A DNA stretch of 64,000 bases from Corynebacterium sputi DSM 45148 (GCF_000427865.1 NZ_ATYV01000002.1:24211-88210), one strand, 5' to 3'; shown: positions 35,695 through 46,608, counted from the first letter of the stretch. Notes: a model not told the origin generated them from the letters alone. Numbers and translations: made by a program.

Positions 35695-38249
35695 CGGATT
35701 GCTCCCTTCGTCTCTGCGGCATCCCACAGTCTGCGGTAACGGCCGGCGTGTGGGCCGGCCATCAATTCGTCATGGGTACCGGACTCAACGATCCGGCCCT
35801 CGTCGAGGACCACGATCTTGTCGACACCAGTAATCGTGTGCAGCCGGTGCGCGATCACGACAACGGTGCGTCCGGCTACTAGTTCGTTGAGGGCCCGCTG
35901 CACGAGGTACTCGGACTCTGGGTCGGCAAAAGCGGTGGCCTCAACGAGTACCAGCACTGGAGTGTCGGCGAGGATCGCCCGCGCGATCGTCAGACGCTGC
36001 TTCTCACCACCAGATAGTGCGGTACCAGCAGAACCGATGACGGTGTCATAGCCCTCGGGCATCCGCATGATCCGCTCATGGATCTGGGCGGCTTCGGCGG
36101 CGGCGATGATAGCGGGGTCGTCGGCGCCCGGAACTGCCAGAGCGATGTTCTCTCGCACTGTGCCCTGCACCAGTTGGGTGTCTTGGAAGACGAACCCGAC
36201 GTGGCGGTACAACTCGTCGAACTCCATTTCACGGATGTCTTTTCCACCGATGCGGATCGCGCCCTCATCCACGTCGTGGAACCGCGCGAGCAGCGACGCC
36301 AGCGTGGACTTTCCTGATCCGCTAGGCCCCACCAACGCGGTGACGGTGCCGGGCTCCAACTCCAGGTTCACGTCGCGGACCACCGGTACCCCATCGACGT
36401 ACGAGAAGGTGATGTTGTCGAAGTTGAGGGTGAGGGATGTGGAGGGGGACGTCGGGAAGCGGGTGTGTAGCTCGTCCTCATCCAGTGTGTTTTGGATATT
36501 CCGCGCGGCGCTGATGCCTCCGCGCAGTCCCGCGAGGCCGTAGCCCAGGCCGAGCAGTTGCGCGCCAAAGGTCGTGCCGAGGAAAAGGAACGGCAAAATC
36601 TCGACCGGATCCATCCCGCCGGTGATGCGAATGGTCCCGAAAAGCGTAATGAGGAGCAGGAATGTCGATGGGCGCATCGCCAGATCCATGACGGTCTTCT
36701 GCCCGATGAATGGCCGCTGCCAGCCTCCCAGGAAGTCGATGTAGCGATTCAGTTGAGTACGGAAGCGTGACGACGTCCCGAATACCCGTATCACCGGCTG
36801 CCATTCAAGGAATGAGCCTGCCTCGCTATTCATTCGCTCCGCCCATGCTTGGGCCTTGGAGGTTTTCGAGCCGGATTGCACGATCATGCGATACATCGCG
36901 AGCACGTAGATGAGGATCGGAATGAGCATGACCAGGCCCAGGCGCCAGTCGACGATGAAGCGGTACACCAGCACGGTAACTGGTGCGCTGACGGCGGCGA
37001 CGGCGTCTGGAACTGCGTGGGTGATGAGGTAATGCATCGACAGGGTGTCGTCGTAAATGAGGGTTTTAACCTGGCCGGAGGTGCGCTTGTCGAACCACCC
37101 GAGCGGCAGTCGGGCGACCTTGTTCAGTAGTCGCTGGCGCAGAGCTTTTTCGAATCGCGCGTCCACTAAATGCAGCCAGAGCATCAGCGCCGTGGACGTG
37201 ATGAGTCCCAGTCCCATGAGGATCACTGCCCAGATACCGAGCTGCCAGAGTCGTTCGGTAGGGGCGTCAATAAGCATGAGCCTGGCAAGTTCGGTGAGCA
37301 GGATGAATGGAGCGATCTGCAGGAGCGTCACCAGTGCTTGGACGATTCCGGCGATCCAGAACGTGGGCTTGAGCGGTGCGAGCAGACGGCCGGCAGCGCG
37401 GGCGCGCCACTTCTCGTGTTCCTCGGCGTCCTCGGTGGCCTTTTTCCACTTGGCTTTGGCTTCTTCGGCGAGGGCTTTCTCGCGCTGGGCTTCTTCCTTT
37501 GAGCGGCGGGAGCCGAAGGCGCGGCCCTCGTACCAATAGGCGCGGGCGTAGATTTCGGTCTTGGGGAAACCGAAGTCGTCGCGAAGCCGCTGTCGGAGGA
37601 GTTTGAGCGTGGCCGATTCGGTGGAGGCCCAGCCTTTCCAGTTGGCCCATTCGCGGGTCTCGACGGCCTCTGCCACCGACCCCTCCCCATCCCTCGCCTT
37701 CCGATGGACGTTCAGGCGCGGATGGTCAGCGATGTGAAGGTCGCGGTCGTGCTCGGAGTGCTCCTAGAAGTAGAGCTCGATCGGCATAGTCTCGGGGATG
37801 GTGCCGATGACGCCATTGAGACCTGGCAGAGATGCAGCATCGCCGAAGAGGAGGTAGCCGGCGGCGTCCTCGTCAGGTTCGAAGACAGAGGAGCCATTGG
37901 ACTGAGCCTGCAAGGTCATGCCTTTTGCCGCGGTGCTGGCCCAGGCGGAGGCGGGGCCGGCAGGCTCGTGGAGGACGAAGTCACAGGCGAACTCACCGGT
38001 CTCGTCGTTGGCCTCGGTGAAGGTGTACGCGCGCTGATGTTCGGCGCCCTCATTGTCTGGGTCATTGTCCGGGAACCAGATGCGCACCCACGCGGTTGCG
38101 CCGGGCTGTGCGTCGCTGAAGAGGGTGTCCGCGCGGAAACGAATGCGCCTGAAGTGTGGCGCGAGTTCTTCGGTGCCAACGACGGTGATGTCGTGGTCCT
38201 TCACACCGAAACTCTTCATCATCACGCCGGTAAAACCTCTGCGTGCCAT
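35691..38249 (-). pseudogene. IrtA-like siderophore reductase/ABC transporter, interrupted by in-frame TAG
   Basis: A single reading frame encodes a siderophore-interacting (FAD reductase) domain fused to an exporter-type ABC subunit, as in mycobacterial IrtA. It starts at ATG 38249 behind AGGAGG and is broken by TAG at 37764-37766, after PIELYF. The same frame continues with EHSEHDRDL, then [21 protein letters not shown] and [11 protein letters not shown], the C-terminal part of the SIP domain, and then six membrane helices and an ATPase ([26 protein letters not shown]). A separate GTG at 37676 could restart a 661-residue product lacking the reductase. Either a recent null mutation, a sequencing error, or suppression. 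Reduction of the siderophore and import would be uncoupled if the stop is real. Confidence 0.88.
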
Positions 38250-38302
38250 GTGTCCTCCTACGTCACGCGGGATCATCCGGACTAATGCCAGACTCTCCCG
38301 AT

Positions 38303-38321
38303 CAAACGTAGGCTAACCTAT
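38303..38321. promoter_or_regulatory. Candidate DtxR iron box before the IrtAB-like operon
   Basis: 14 of 19 positions match the DtxR consensus TWAGGTTAGSCTAACCTWA; the half TAGGCTAACCTA is perfect while the other half has decayed. It lies 54-72 bases upstream of the IrtA-like start. Confidence 0.6.
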
Positions 38322-38342
38322 CCCTGCCTCGGCGGGAACACC

Positions 38343-39059
38343 TCACGGCGGGGAACCACCCACCAGCCCCGCGAAGAGCAACGAGACCATCATCGACAGG
38401 ATCACCGTGTTGAACAGGAAGGCAATGAAACCGTTGGTCCGAAACAGCCGCCAGCCAGGCCGAGAGACGATCTGAGCAGGACTCGTCGCACCCATCGTTG
38501 AGATCGACAGCGCCAACGTCACGAACTCACCGAACCGTGGCTGCTCGTTAATGGAGAAGATCATGTGCTCGTCCTGGCTCTCGGAGAACACCAACAACAT
38601 GTATGACCTGGCGAAAGCCACCACCATGAGGATCCACGAACACATCACGGTCAGCAGTGCGAGGGCGACATAGATCGATTCGCCGCGGAACGCCGGTTGA
38701 GCAGCGATGACGATCGTGACCAGCACTGCGACACTGGCTGCGCTGACACTGGTTTTTGTGGTGGCCTGGCCGAGGGATTGCTTGTGGCTACCGGACCAGT
38801 TTTGGGCGTCGCCGAGGACAGCGTCGCGAAGTTCCTCATCAGAGAGACCTGCAAACTTCAGGCAACTCCAGGTGACGTACACAATCGTGTAGGTCGGCCA
38901 CAGCGCCAGGAACCCGACCATGTAGATGTTCGCGCCACGGCTGGTATCGATGAAGTCGCTGAGTTCACCAGTAATCATCGCGATGGCCATCGCCCCGATG
39001 GCAAGCAACGAACAGATGATGATGCGGAACGTGTCCGTGTTGGGGCGAAGTCTCCTCAT
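38343..39059 (-). CDS. DUF1345 membrane protein
   Basis: A roughly 238-residue inner-membrane protein with about six hydrophobic segments and the family signature ATTKTSVSAASV and FFSINEQP-like MIFSINEQPRFGEFVTLALSISTMGATSP. The latter ion-channel-like turn is characteristic of DUF1345. Several in-frame starts exist (39059, 39083, 39116); I chose 39059, which places MRRLRPN just before the first helix, but there is no clear ribosome site. The gene lies between the siderophore genes and corA and its function is unknown. Confidence 0.75.
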   Translation of the reverse strand: MRRLRPNTDTFRIIICSLLAIGAMAIAMITGELSDFIDTSRGANIYMVGFLALWPTYTIVYVTWSCLKFAGLSDEELRDAVLGDAQNWSGSHKQSLGQATTKTSVSAASVAVLVTIVIAAQPAFRGESIYVALALLTVMCSWILMVVAFARSYMLLVFSESQDEHMIFSINEQPRFGEFVTLALSISTMGATSPAQIVSRPGWRLFRTNGFIAFLFNTVILSMMVSLLFAGLVGGSPP

Positions 39060-39178
39060 GGAAACCAGTATTGCACCCGCCCTCATTCTGAACTGGCGGC
39101 TCCTGGTTGGTTTCAAGGCGGTACCGGAGACCGACCTGAACTACGCTGACCTAGATTCATTGAGGGTAAGGAGCACAC

Positions 39179-40366
39179 ATGATGTCAGGTCGACCGCAGG
39201 GTCAGCACCGCGCCGGCGCGTTCGGACGTTTTCGCATGCACCGCGCAATCGACAAGCCCATCCCTCCGGTTCCCTCCTCTCACCGGACGACCTTCGTCAT
39301 TGACGGCGAATGCACCCCGACCGGGGTGGCTCCAGAGGCAATCTCTGCGGAGGAAGCGCTGCTGTTCTCTGAGCATTCGATCTCTGCGGGAAATGCCGAC
39401 ATCGCCGAGGCCACGGCGCAGGAGACCGCCGACAAGCAGCGCCTCGCCCTGACGGTGTACTCCTCCCCGACCGAGGACGACATCACAGCACTGACCGGCG
39501 CATGGGCTCTGCACCCGATGCTCGAGGAGGACCTTCGCACTGGCGGGCAGCGTCCGAAACTGGAGCGCTATGACGACGTCCTCTTCGTCGTCGCCCGCTC
39601 CGCCCGATACCTGGACAAAGAAGAGGATGTGGCGTTCTCTGAGTTCCACGTCGTAATCAAAGAAGACGCCATCGCAGTGATGTGCCAGGACGGCCGCTGG
39701 GTCACTGACAAGGGTGCACAAGGCCATGACGAGGCAGTGGCTGTTGGCGCTGTCGAGCGGGCTACCGCCGCGCTGGTGAAAGACAAAGAGTTACTGAAGC
39801 TCGGTCCCGAGGCGGTGCTGTATCGGCTTCTCGACGAGATCGTCGACGGCTTCATCCCCGTTCTCCGCGGCATCGTCATCGACAAAGAACAGATCGAAAA
39901 GCAGGTGTTTAACGGCAATAGCGCGGTCGCCGAGCGTATCTATCGCCTCAGCCAGGAGGTCATCGATCTTCAGCACGCGACGTCCTCTCTGTCCGCCGTG
40001 TTGGATGAGCTCTCCAATGGCTGGCGCAAGTACGGCATCCCAGAGCAACTGCAGGAGTACTTGGAGGATGTCTCGGACGGGCTGACCCGCGTGGAAACCC
40101 GCGTCGTGGAACTGCGCGCAGCATTGGCGCAGATCCTGGACGTCAATGCCACGCTCGTTGCTCAGCGCCAGAACGAAGACATGAAAAAGATCTCCGGCTG
40201 GGCCGCTATTCTCTTCGCCCCGACGCTGATCGGCGCGATCTACGGCATGAACTTCGAGGTCATGCCAGAGCTCAGCTGGAGATTCGGCTACCCCATGGCC
40301 GTGTGCGTGATGGTGCTGTTCTCCGCGACGCTGTGGCTTATCTTCAAGCGCAACAAGTGGATGTAA
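39179..40366 (+). CDS. corA: CorA-type magnesium/cobalt transporter
   Basis: A 395-residue member of the CorA family. An N-terminal cytoplasmic alpha/beta domain (WALHPMLEEDLRTGGQRPKLERYDDVLF) leads through a long helix into two C-terminal membrane helices. Between them is the invariant YGMNF pore motif, followed by a second helix and a positive tail (FKRNKWM). ATG 39179 has AAGGAG five bases upstream. It forms a homopentameric Mg2+/Co2+ channel. Transcribed alone between convergent and divergent minus-strand genes. Confidence 0.92.
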   Translation: MMSGRPQGQHRAGAFGRFRMHRAIDKPIPPVPSSHRTTFVIDGECTPTGVAPEAISAEEALLFSEHSISAGNADIAEATAQETADKQRLALTVYSSPTEDDITALTGAWALHPMLEEDLRTGGQRPKLERYDDVLFVVARSARYLDKEEDVAFSEFHVVIKEDAIAVMCQDGRWVTDKGAQGHDEAVAVGAVERATAALVKDKELLKLGPEAVLYRLLDEIVDGFIPVLRGIVIDKEQIEKQVFNGNSAVAERIYRLSQEVIDLQHATSSLSAVLDELSNGWRKYGIPEQLQEYLEDVSDGLTRVETRVVELRAALAQILDVNATLVAQRQNEDMKKISGWAAILFAPTLIGAIYGMNFEVMPELSWRFGYPMAVCVMVLFSATLWLIFKRNKWM

Positions 40367-40368
40367 AG

Positions 40369-41577
40369 CTACTGCGCCTCGAATGACTCCAGCAGGTCCC
40401 GGAGGGAATTGACCAGGTTCACTCGCCACGCTGCCCAGTCATGGCCGGCCTCAAAGCCGGTAGCGACAACAGAGCGGTCGCCCAGGCGCGGATCAATGTT
40501 GAGGTCATCCTTGAGCGTCCGCACGTTCAACAACATGTCCCCCTCATATGCACCTGCGTGGAGGTGGAGAGAGGACCAGTTGGGGGCGTCGAGAAGCGAA
40601 TCGGTGACATCAAAGCGCCATAGCGACGGTGACTGCGCGATAGCGTGGCGAACCGCGCCACCGCTGAGCGCGAGAGTCCACAATGCGGCAATCCCGCCGA
40701 GACTCTGGCCTGCGACGATGGTGCGCTCTCCAGAGGGATCGACGGCGAAACGCCTGCGTACGGCGGGCAGCCAGCGATCGATAACGGTATCGACCTGCCC
40801 GCCAGGCACACCGAGGTTCGCCCGACGATAGTCGTTGTCACTGGAGTCAACGAACAGCACGTGGGCCGGGCGCATGAGACCGGCCTCGATGAGTTGATCG
40901 AGAATGCCGGGCAGGCCAAGGGAGAGCCAGTTCTGGCCGTCGTAAAGCACCAGAAGTGGAGTTGGTTCAGCCGTGGGTGGCACGTAGACGGAGGTATCTC
41001 CATCAAGCTTCACGACGTTCCCCTCCCCCACCGGCTCCCTCCACACCTGACGCGGCGCGGTGGGACCTGCAGCGACAGAGGAGATCTCGCCAAGTCGCGG
41101 ATTAATGATCGCAACGCAGTCCGGATCTAGTTCAGCAGCTGCAGCTGCTGCCAACAGGACATTGCGGCGACCCTGCACCTGCCGCCAGGGCGGCTCATCG
41201 TCGGAGCGCCACACACTGATGCGATAGGAAAAACGAAGCGCGCTGGGCAGCCGGAGCGTAATCGTCCAGCGGCCATTGCGACGGACCATCTCCATACGGG
41301 AGACATCCGTGTAATCGAAGACGGGGTTAGTCCACAGCAGGACTACCCGCGCCGAATCGTCCCGGACCACCCACGTCCAGTACGAAAAGTTCGGATCCGG
41401 ATCCGGGCAGATACGAGGGTTGTGCTCGAAGAAACACTGCGCCGAACAATCCGGTTCGACCCGTTCCCAGTCCAGGGACGACGCCCTGTCGTGGGTCGGA
41501 GTCGGAGCAAGCTCCACATGCTCACGCCCGAAGCGGTCGAAGCTTCGAGGGCGGGCGTCTGGGAGCGTGCGGTTCAT
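40369..41577 (-). CDS. Fes-like ferric siderophore esterase
   Basis: A 402-residue alpha/beta hydrolase resembling enterochelin esterase. It has an N-terminal beta domain (WTWVVRDDSARVVLLWTN), then the esterase core with LLVLYDGQNW, the nucleophile elbow IVAGQSLGGIAALW, and a catalytic-type His in GFEAGHDWAAWR. It would release iron by hydrolysing imported siderophore. No signal peptide, so cytoplasmic. Its ATG follows directly on the stop of the upstream siderophore-binding protein gene, with no gap, so they are one operon. Intact, although the binding protein is frameshifted. Confidence 0.85.
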   Translation of the reverse strand: MNRTLPDARPRSFDRFGREHVELAPTPTHDRASSLDWERVEPDCSAQCFFEHNPRICPDPDPNFSYWTWVVRDDSARVVLLWTNPVFDYTDVSRMEMVRRNGRWTITLRLPSALRFSYRISVWRSDDEPPWRQVQGRRNVLLAAAAAAELDPDCVAIINPRLGEISSVAAGPTAPRQVWREPVGEGNVVKLDGDTSVYVPPTAEPTPLLVLYDGQNWLSLGLPGILDQLIEAGLMRPAHVLFVDSSDNDYRRANLGVPGGQVDTVIDRWLPAVRRRFAVDPSGERTIVAGQSLGGIAALWTLALSGGAVRHAIAQSPSLWRFDVTDSLLDAPNWSSLHLHAGAYEGDMLLNVRTLKDDLNIDPRLGDRSVVATGFEAGHDWAAWRVNLVNSLRDLLESFEAQ

Positions 41578-42677
41578 TTAGCCCTCGATGACCTCGGCGA
41601 CCGGAATCGCGATCTGCTGAGCGGCCCAGGTGGAGGACAGCGGTCCGGAGCGTGCGAGAGCCCAAGACAGGTTGCCGTCATGCTCCTGGCCATTGATGTC
41701 GAAGGAGCCGCCCTTGTTGTTGATGACAACGACGTTGCCCTCTTCAGAGGCCTTGATCTGCTTGAACAGCTCGTTGTTGAGGATGCGATCAGAGGTGGAC
41801 TCATCGTTGGCAGAGAAGATCACCACGTCAGCGTCGATAATGGAGAGCTGCTCCTCAGCGATGGTCTCGCGGTACTCCAGGGTGCCGGCGAGCTCTGGCT
41901 GCTCGAAGCCCATGCTGGTCAGGGTGTTTCCAGCCGGGGAACCTTCGGTGGAGTGGTACTGCAGGCCCCCTCGTCGCCGTAGCTGACCAGGTAGGCAACA
42001 GACTTGCCCTGGAACTCCGGGTGGGTGCTGCGGAACTCTTCGAAGAAGTCCTCTTCGGTGTTGATGGCCTCTTCAGCAGCTTCCTGGAGGTCAAGGGCCT
42101 CGCCGATGCGGCGGATGTTCTCGTCCCAATCGTTCTGGGTGTTGAACACGGTGCCGGCTTCGCCTTCCTCACCAAGGACCGGCGCGATGGTGCTCATCTC
42201 GTCGTAGTAGTCCGTCAGATCCATGCCCAGGGCGATGATGAGGTCTGGCTCTGCTGCGGCGATCTGCTCAGAGGGGAACGGGTTGTCCGGAGTGGCGGTG
42301 AAGACTTCGGGGATCTCGTTATTCATCGCGTCGGTGATCCACGGGTGCTGCTCACCATCGGGCTCACGAGCGATGTACGGGGTCACGCCCATCGACACGA
42401 GGATCTCAGTGTCATCCTGAGACATGGTCACAGCCGCGATCTTCTTCGGCTGCTCCTCCAGAGTGGTGGTGCCCCACGGCGACTCGAGCTCGTACGGGTA
42501 GGAGGTGGTGCCTTCGCCGGCCGGGACGAGATCGTCAGTGCCGGCGGCGCTCTCGACGTTGTTGTGCTCACCGTTGTGGTTGTTGCCCTCGTCGCTGCTG
42601 CAGCCGGACAACACCAGCAAAGCGGAGGTAGCGACAGCTGCCGAAGCAACCAACTTCTTACGTACGGTGATTCTCAT
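41578..42677 (-). pseudogene. Siderophore-binding lipoprotein (FecB-like), frameshifted
   Basis: An extracytoplasmic iron-siderophore-binding protein of about 366 residues if repaired. The N-terminal frame has a lipoprotein signal (lipobox VLSGC) and DDTEILVSMGVTPYI, AAEPDLIIA and YLVSYGDEG. It then shifts in a run of five C at 41966-41970 (G run on the coding strand). Removing one base restores LQYHSTEGSPAGNTLTSMG and joins perfectly to the downstream frame (GFEQPELAGTLEYRE ... EVIEG). The break sits in a homopolymer, so a sequencing error or slippage is possible. First gene of an operon with the Fes-like esterase. Confidence 0.85.
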
Positions 42678-42739
42678 CGAGAGACCCTTTCTGTTCGACA
42701 GGCACCTGATGTGGGCCTTAACGTCACAGATGATTCCGC

Positions 42740-42758
42740 CAAGGCAAGCCTAAGGCAA
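42740..42758. promoter_or_regulatory. Candidate DtxR iron box before the FecB-like gene
   Basis: 13 of 19 positions match the DtxR consensus. It lies 63-81 bases upstream of the binding-protein start and just beyond the end of the convergently oriented ABC gene block. Confidence 0.45.
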
Positions 42759-42778
42759 GCAGTTTTTCTAAACGTTTC

Positions 42779-44432
42779 CTATACACCCCCGGCGTGCCAG
42801 TACCTCGCGTAGCGTCCGCCCAGTTCGAGCAGGTCGGCGTGGGTGCCTTCTTCCACGATGCGCCCGGCATCGACGACCACGATCCGGTCGGCGACGGCCG
42901 CCTGACTCAGCCGGTGCACCACGGTCAACGCGGTTCTGCCTGCGGTTACCTCTTGCGCAGCCCGGTCCAGGATGTTGCTATCTGCACTTCCGCTTTCCGA
43001 CGCCGCCTCATCCAACACCACCCACCCCGGATTTCGGAGCACAGCCCTGGCCAGGGCGATCTGCTGGCGTTGGACATCGGTGAGGTCGGGGTTGATCGGG
43101 CGTCTAGGGCCCAGTCCGGTCCTGCTGCCCCGACTCGAGCAAGGGCGGCACGGAGCTCTTCGTCGGTGGCCTCTGGCGCGGCGATCCGGAGATCCTCCGC
43201 AAGAGTGCCCGCAAAAATGTGATTCTCCTGGGAGACAAGCACTGCCTCTGGAACGGCGACGGTGCCGGAGTCCGGGGTGAGATGGCCCGACAGCACGGTG
43301 GCGAGGGTGCTTTTGCCCGCACCACTGGCACCGACGACGGCCACGTGTTCGCCCGGCGCGATGTCCAAGTCGATGCCGTCGAGAGCAGTGACCGGGCCGA
43401 AGGAGTGCCGCAGTCCCCGAACCTGGACCGAGTCGGTAGTCGAGGGCTCTCGCGGTGATTCGGTCGGCTCTTCCAACAGGCCGACCAATCGCGCCAGGGA
43501 GGCGGCTGCCTTCTGGAGGTCGTCGATACCGGCGAGCACCGCCCCCATCGGATCGAAGAGATTCATGAACAGCAGGGCCGCTGCGGTCACCCCACCGATG
43601 CTGGCAGAGCCGTTCTGGACCAGGAAGTAGCCGATCACAAGGATCACCGACAGGCCAGCGAGTTCGGCGAGGTTCAGCCGTCCCCAGAATTTCACTGCCA
43701 ATCGGGTGGTTCGGCGGACCAGGTCCGCAGCGAGGCGAGCAGTGACGTCGATGCGCGATTGCGCCCGATCGGTGTCTCCGAAGGCAGTGAGTGTCGGCAG
43801 GGCATCGAGGGATTCTAGGACCTGCTGGGATCTGATGCCTTCGACTTCCCGGGAGCGTCGATACACCGGCTGGGTGTGCTTGAGGTGAATACGCAGAGCC
43901 AGCAGCTGCATCGGCAATACGACAAGCGCGGTGAGCATAAGCACTGGGTTGACCGCACCGATGCCGATGAGGGCAGCGAGGATCGCGAACGCTGCGGCGA
44001 CAACGCGGGGCAGCACTGAAGAGACGGTGTCACCAATGATTGCGACATCGCCAGAGACTCGGGAGACGATCTCACCGCGACCGGCTGCCTCAACACGGGC
44101 CTGGGGAATCTTGAGGACATGGACGACGAGGCGTTGCCTCAGGTCCGCGAGCATGCGGGCACCAGCGGTCGCCACCGAAGTGAAGGACAGCCCGCCGAGG
44201 AGACCTTGCGCCAGAGCCACGAGACCATCGCGCCGAGCAGCCAGGCCACCGGGCCATTGTCAGTCACGGCGTCGACGATCCGACCAAGGATGAGCGGCCC
44301 AGCGATACTCGCTAGAGACCCTAGGATGACCAGTCCCACCGCGATGGCGAAGCCGGTCCAGTGTCGACGGATCAGAACAACGAGGGCTTTCCACGTCTCT
44401 CGTGAACTGGCGGTTGTCAGTGCGGTGCTCAT
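42779..44432 (-). pseudogene. Exporter-fold ABC transporter subunit, two frameshifts
   Basis: A half-transporter of about 550 residues if repaired. The start (MSTALTTASS, 44432) overlaps the upstream subunit stop by four bases. A one-base loss near 44222 shifts the frame after ILGRIVDAVTDNGPVAWLLGAM; the second frame carries the membrane domain (VALAQGLLGGLSF) and Walker A GASGAGKST. A second shift near 43108-43125 moves into the frame with DVQRQQIALARAV, WVVLDEA and VVHRLSQ, ending at 42779. At least two indels make it unlikely to be functional unless they are sequencing errors. Likely a siderophore transport or export subunit. Confidence 0.82.
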
Positions 44433-45767
44433 ACGGTCACGACCTTCGTGCAGATGTTCAGCAGAATGGGACTGCGAGTGATCAAGACGGTGGTCCGGCC
44501 CTTCCGAGCGTCAGCGATTCCAGCGGCAATGGCGGTCTCTGTGACGGTGTCGACGGAGGAAGTCGGCTCGTGCAGGATCAGGACCTCGCTCCCCCACTTG
44601 CCGTTCCCAACCTTCCGGCCCCAACAGATCGGATAGTGCGGCGGCCTCGGTCAACTGGTCAATCCGGGTGCGCTCGCCGTCGGGCCAGATATTGTCCGCC
44701 AGGGAGCCGTCGATGAGAACCGCATTGTGCGGAACGCTCATTCCCGCCATCGTCTGAGAGAGCTCTCTGCCTCTGTCGGTGATGACCCCGAGGATGTGGT
44801 GGGGTTCGGGGGTGAGGGGGACGCATGGAAGCATGGTTTTCTCCTCGTCCTCTTCAAATAGCTTCTGGACGCGATCGCGCGACGCGCGCACCCGCGCGAA
44901 CTCCGCGCCCATGTAGCCCAGACCTGCCACCGGCCACTGGAGGAATTGCGCCACTCCGATGACGGTGACGAGCTGTCCGATGGTGATGCCGGCGCGCACC
45001 GAAAGGAACACCAGCGCTGCCAGGAAGAGCCCGGTGAGCGTGGCGGTGACGCCGTGAACTGCACCTGCAGCGCGTGCGGCACCGATGGAGGCACGGAGGT
45101 TCGTTTGGTTGGCGACTTCGGCGCGGTGGAGTGCCTCGTCTTCCACGCCGAGGCCGCGGACGGTTCGCAGACCAGAAAGGATGTCGGTGACCGTGGCGGA
45201 GGATTGGGCGAGCGCCTCTTGTTCCACGCTGGTGCGCTTCTCCAGTGGGGCGCTGGCCTTGTGCACGGTGAATACGAGCACGGGCACGAGCACCAACACC
45301 GCCAGGCCCAGTGGAACGTTGATGAGCAACAGGCCGACCGACGTCAGAGCGATGACGACCACGTAGGACACAGCGCCACCTGCGACCCTTGCGATCGAGG
45401 AGGCCGAACTGACGTCATTGGTCAGCGTGGAGAGGGTCTTCCCTGGGCGCGCATCGGCTCGAGTCGCGGGACTGAGGACTTTCGCCAGGAGAGTGCGCCG
45501 AGTCCGGTAGTCCGTATCGGCGTACATGTTCGTGGAAGCGATCTCCGCGGTGCGCCACGAGCCGATGAGGACGATGAAGACTGCGATCAAGGCCGCGATG
45601 CCGAGGATGAGTCCGGTCGCGTCTGATGGGCCGATCGCCCGGTCGATCACGATTCCCACTACGAAAGGCACTGCTGCCTCGCACAATTGGTGCCCGGAGA
45701 AGCCGAGCGCCGCCGGCAAGAGGGTGCGTTTGTTGCGTGTCACCTGCAACGAAGAAGTCGAAGACAT
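44429..45767 (-). pseudogene. Exporter-fold ABC transporter subunit, deleted and frameshifted ATPase
   Basis: The N-terminal membrane domain is intact (about residues 1-320, ending AEFARVRASRDRVQKLFEEDE). The ATPase lacks a recognisable Walker A, keeps VPHNAVLIDGSLADNIWPD, and loses the LSGGQ region: after RQVGERG the frame is shifted and continues in another frame with SEVLILHEPTSSVD to the stop at 44429. A short repeated sequence (GGGAGCGAGG-like) occurs at the junction, consistent with deletion between direct repeats. The missing Walker A may be a feature of the subfamily; the shifted signature region is not. Confidence 0.75.
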
Positions 45768-45773
45768 GGCGTG

Positions 45774-45792
45774 TTAGCTTATGCTGGCCTAC
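45774..45792. promoter_or_regulatory. Candidate DtxR iron box between ABC genes and AraC gene
   Basis: 14 of 19 positions match the DtxR consensus. The site begins seven bases upstream of the ABC start (45767) and 32 bases before the AraC start on the other strand, so it could control both divergent transcripts. Confidence 0.6.
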
Positions 45793-45823
45793 ATTCGGCA
45801 ACAATGTGACAGGAGGACAGACA

Positions 45824-46603
45824 GTGTCGCACAGCGGACAGGTCCGAGTCTTCACCAACCGATTCACCCTCACCGAGGACTGCCGGTGGGACAGTCATTC
45901 GCATCCTGATCTCCACGAAATGGTGTGGGGCTGCCGGGGCGCGTTGACGGTCACCACCGACACCGGCTTCTTCGCGGTGCCTGCCGCGCTCGGATTGTGG
46001 ATCCCGGCGGGCGTCTCCCACCGAGTTCAGGCCGCCGCGGGCACAGCGTTTAAGTGCACGTTCATCTCCACGTGCATTGACGATCTGCCTCCCGACGCCA
46101 ACCGCGTCCACGGCGTCCTCGTCCCACCGGTGGTCTCCGCCCTTCTGGAGCGGTTGAGCCAACCTCCTTGGCTTCCCGACGCCTCCCGCCTCCCAGCCGA
46201 AAGCCTCGCCCTGAGGTTGTTGGAACCCACTCAATTCATGACGGTAGATCTGCCAATGCCTACTGACTCCAGGGCTAGTCGAGTCGCCCACGCTCTCGTG
46301 GCGGATCCCTCCGACGGTCGCAGTGCGGAGGAATGGGGCCGCGCAGTTGGTGCCAGCGCGCGAACGTGACACCGGTTGTTCGCCTCTTCAACTGGCCTGA
46401 GTTTCACCGAATGGCGAACACGCGCGCGGATGCGCCGGGCCGTTGAGGAACTGGCCGCTGGAGTTCCGGTCAGCAACGTCAGCCGACGGATCGGCTACTC
46501 CTCCCCCAGTGCATTCGTCCAAGCATTCCGGAGGGAGAACGGCACAACTCCTGGTGAGTTCGCGGCTATGCGGCGGGGGTTGGTGGAGGTGAGGGCGTCG
46601 TAA
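45824..46603 (+). pseudogene. AraC-family regulator, interrupted by in-frame TGA
   Basis: About 259 codons in one frame from GTG 45824. The N-terminal cupin-like sensor region reads HSHPDLHEMVWGCRGALTV and ALGLWIPAGVSHRVQAA. The TGA at 46367-46369 falls after VGASART; the same frame continues HRLFASSTGLSFTEWRTRARMRRA and RIGYSSPSAFVQAFRRENGTTPGEF, the classic two-helix AraC DNA-binding region. The stop removes the second half of the domain. It lies divergent to the ABC pair and upstream of a siderophore-binding protein, with DtxR boxes on both sides, so it was probably an iron-regulated siderophore activator. Confidence 0.85.
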
Positions 46604-46608
46604 AGCGA

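Noticed and set aside
37704..38285. A 193-codon plus-strand frame
   Set aside because: Opposite to the siderophore reductase domain, whose motifs are clear on the minus strand.
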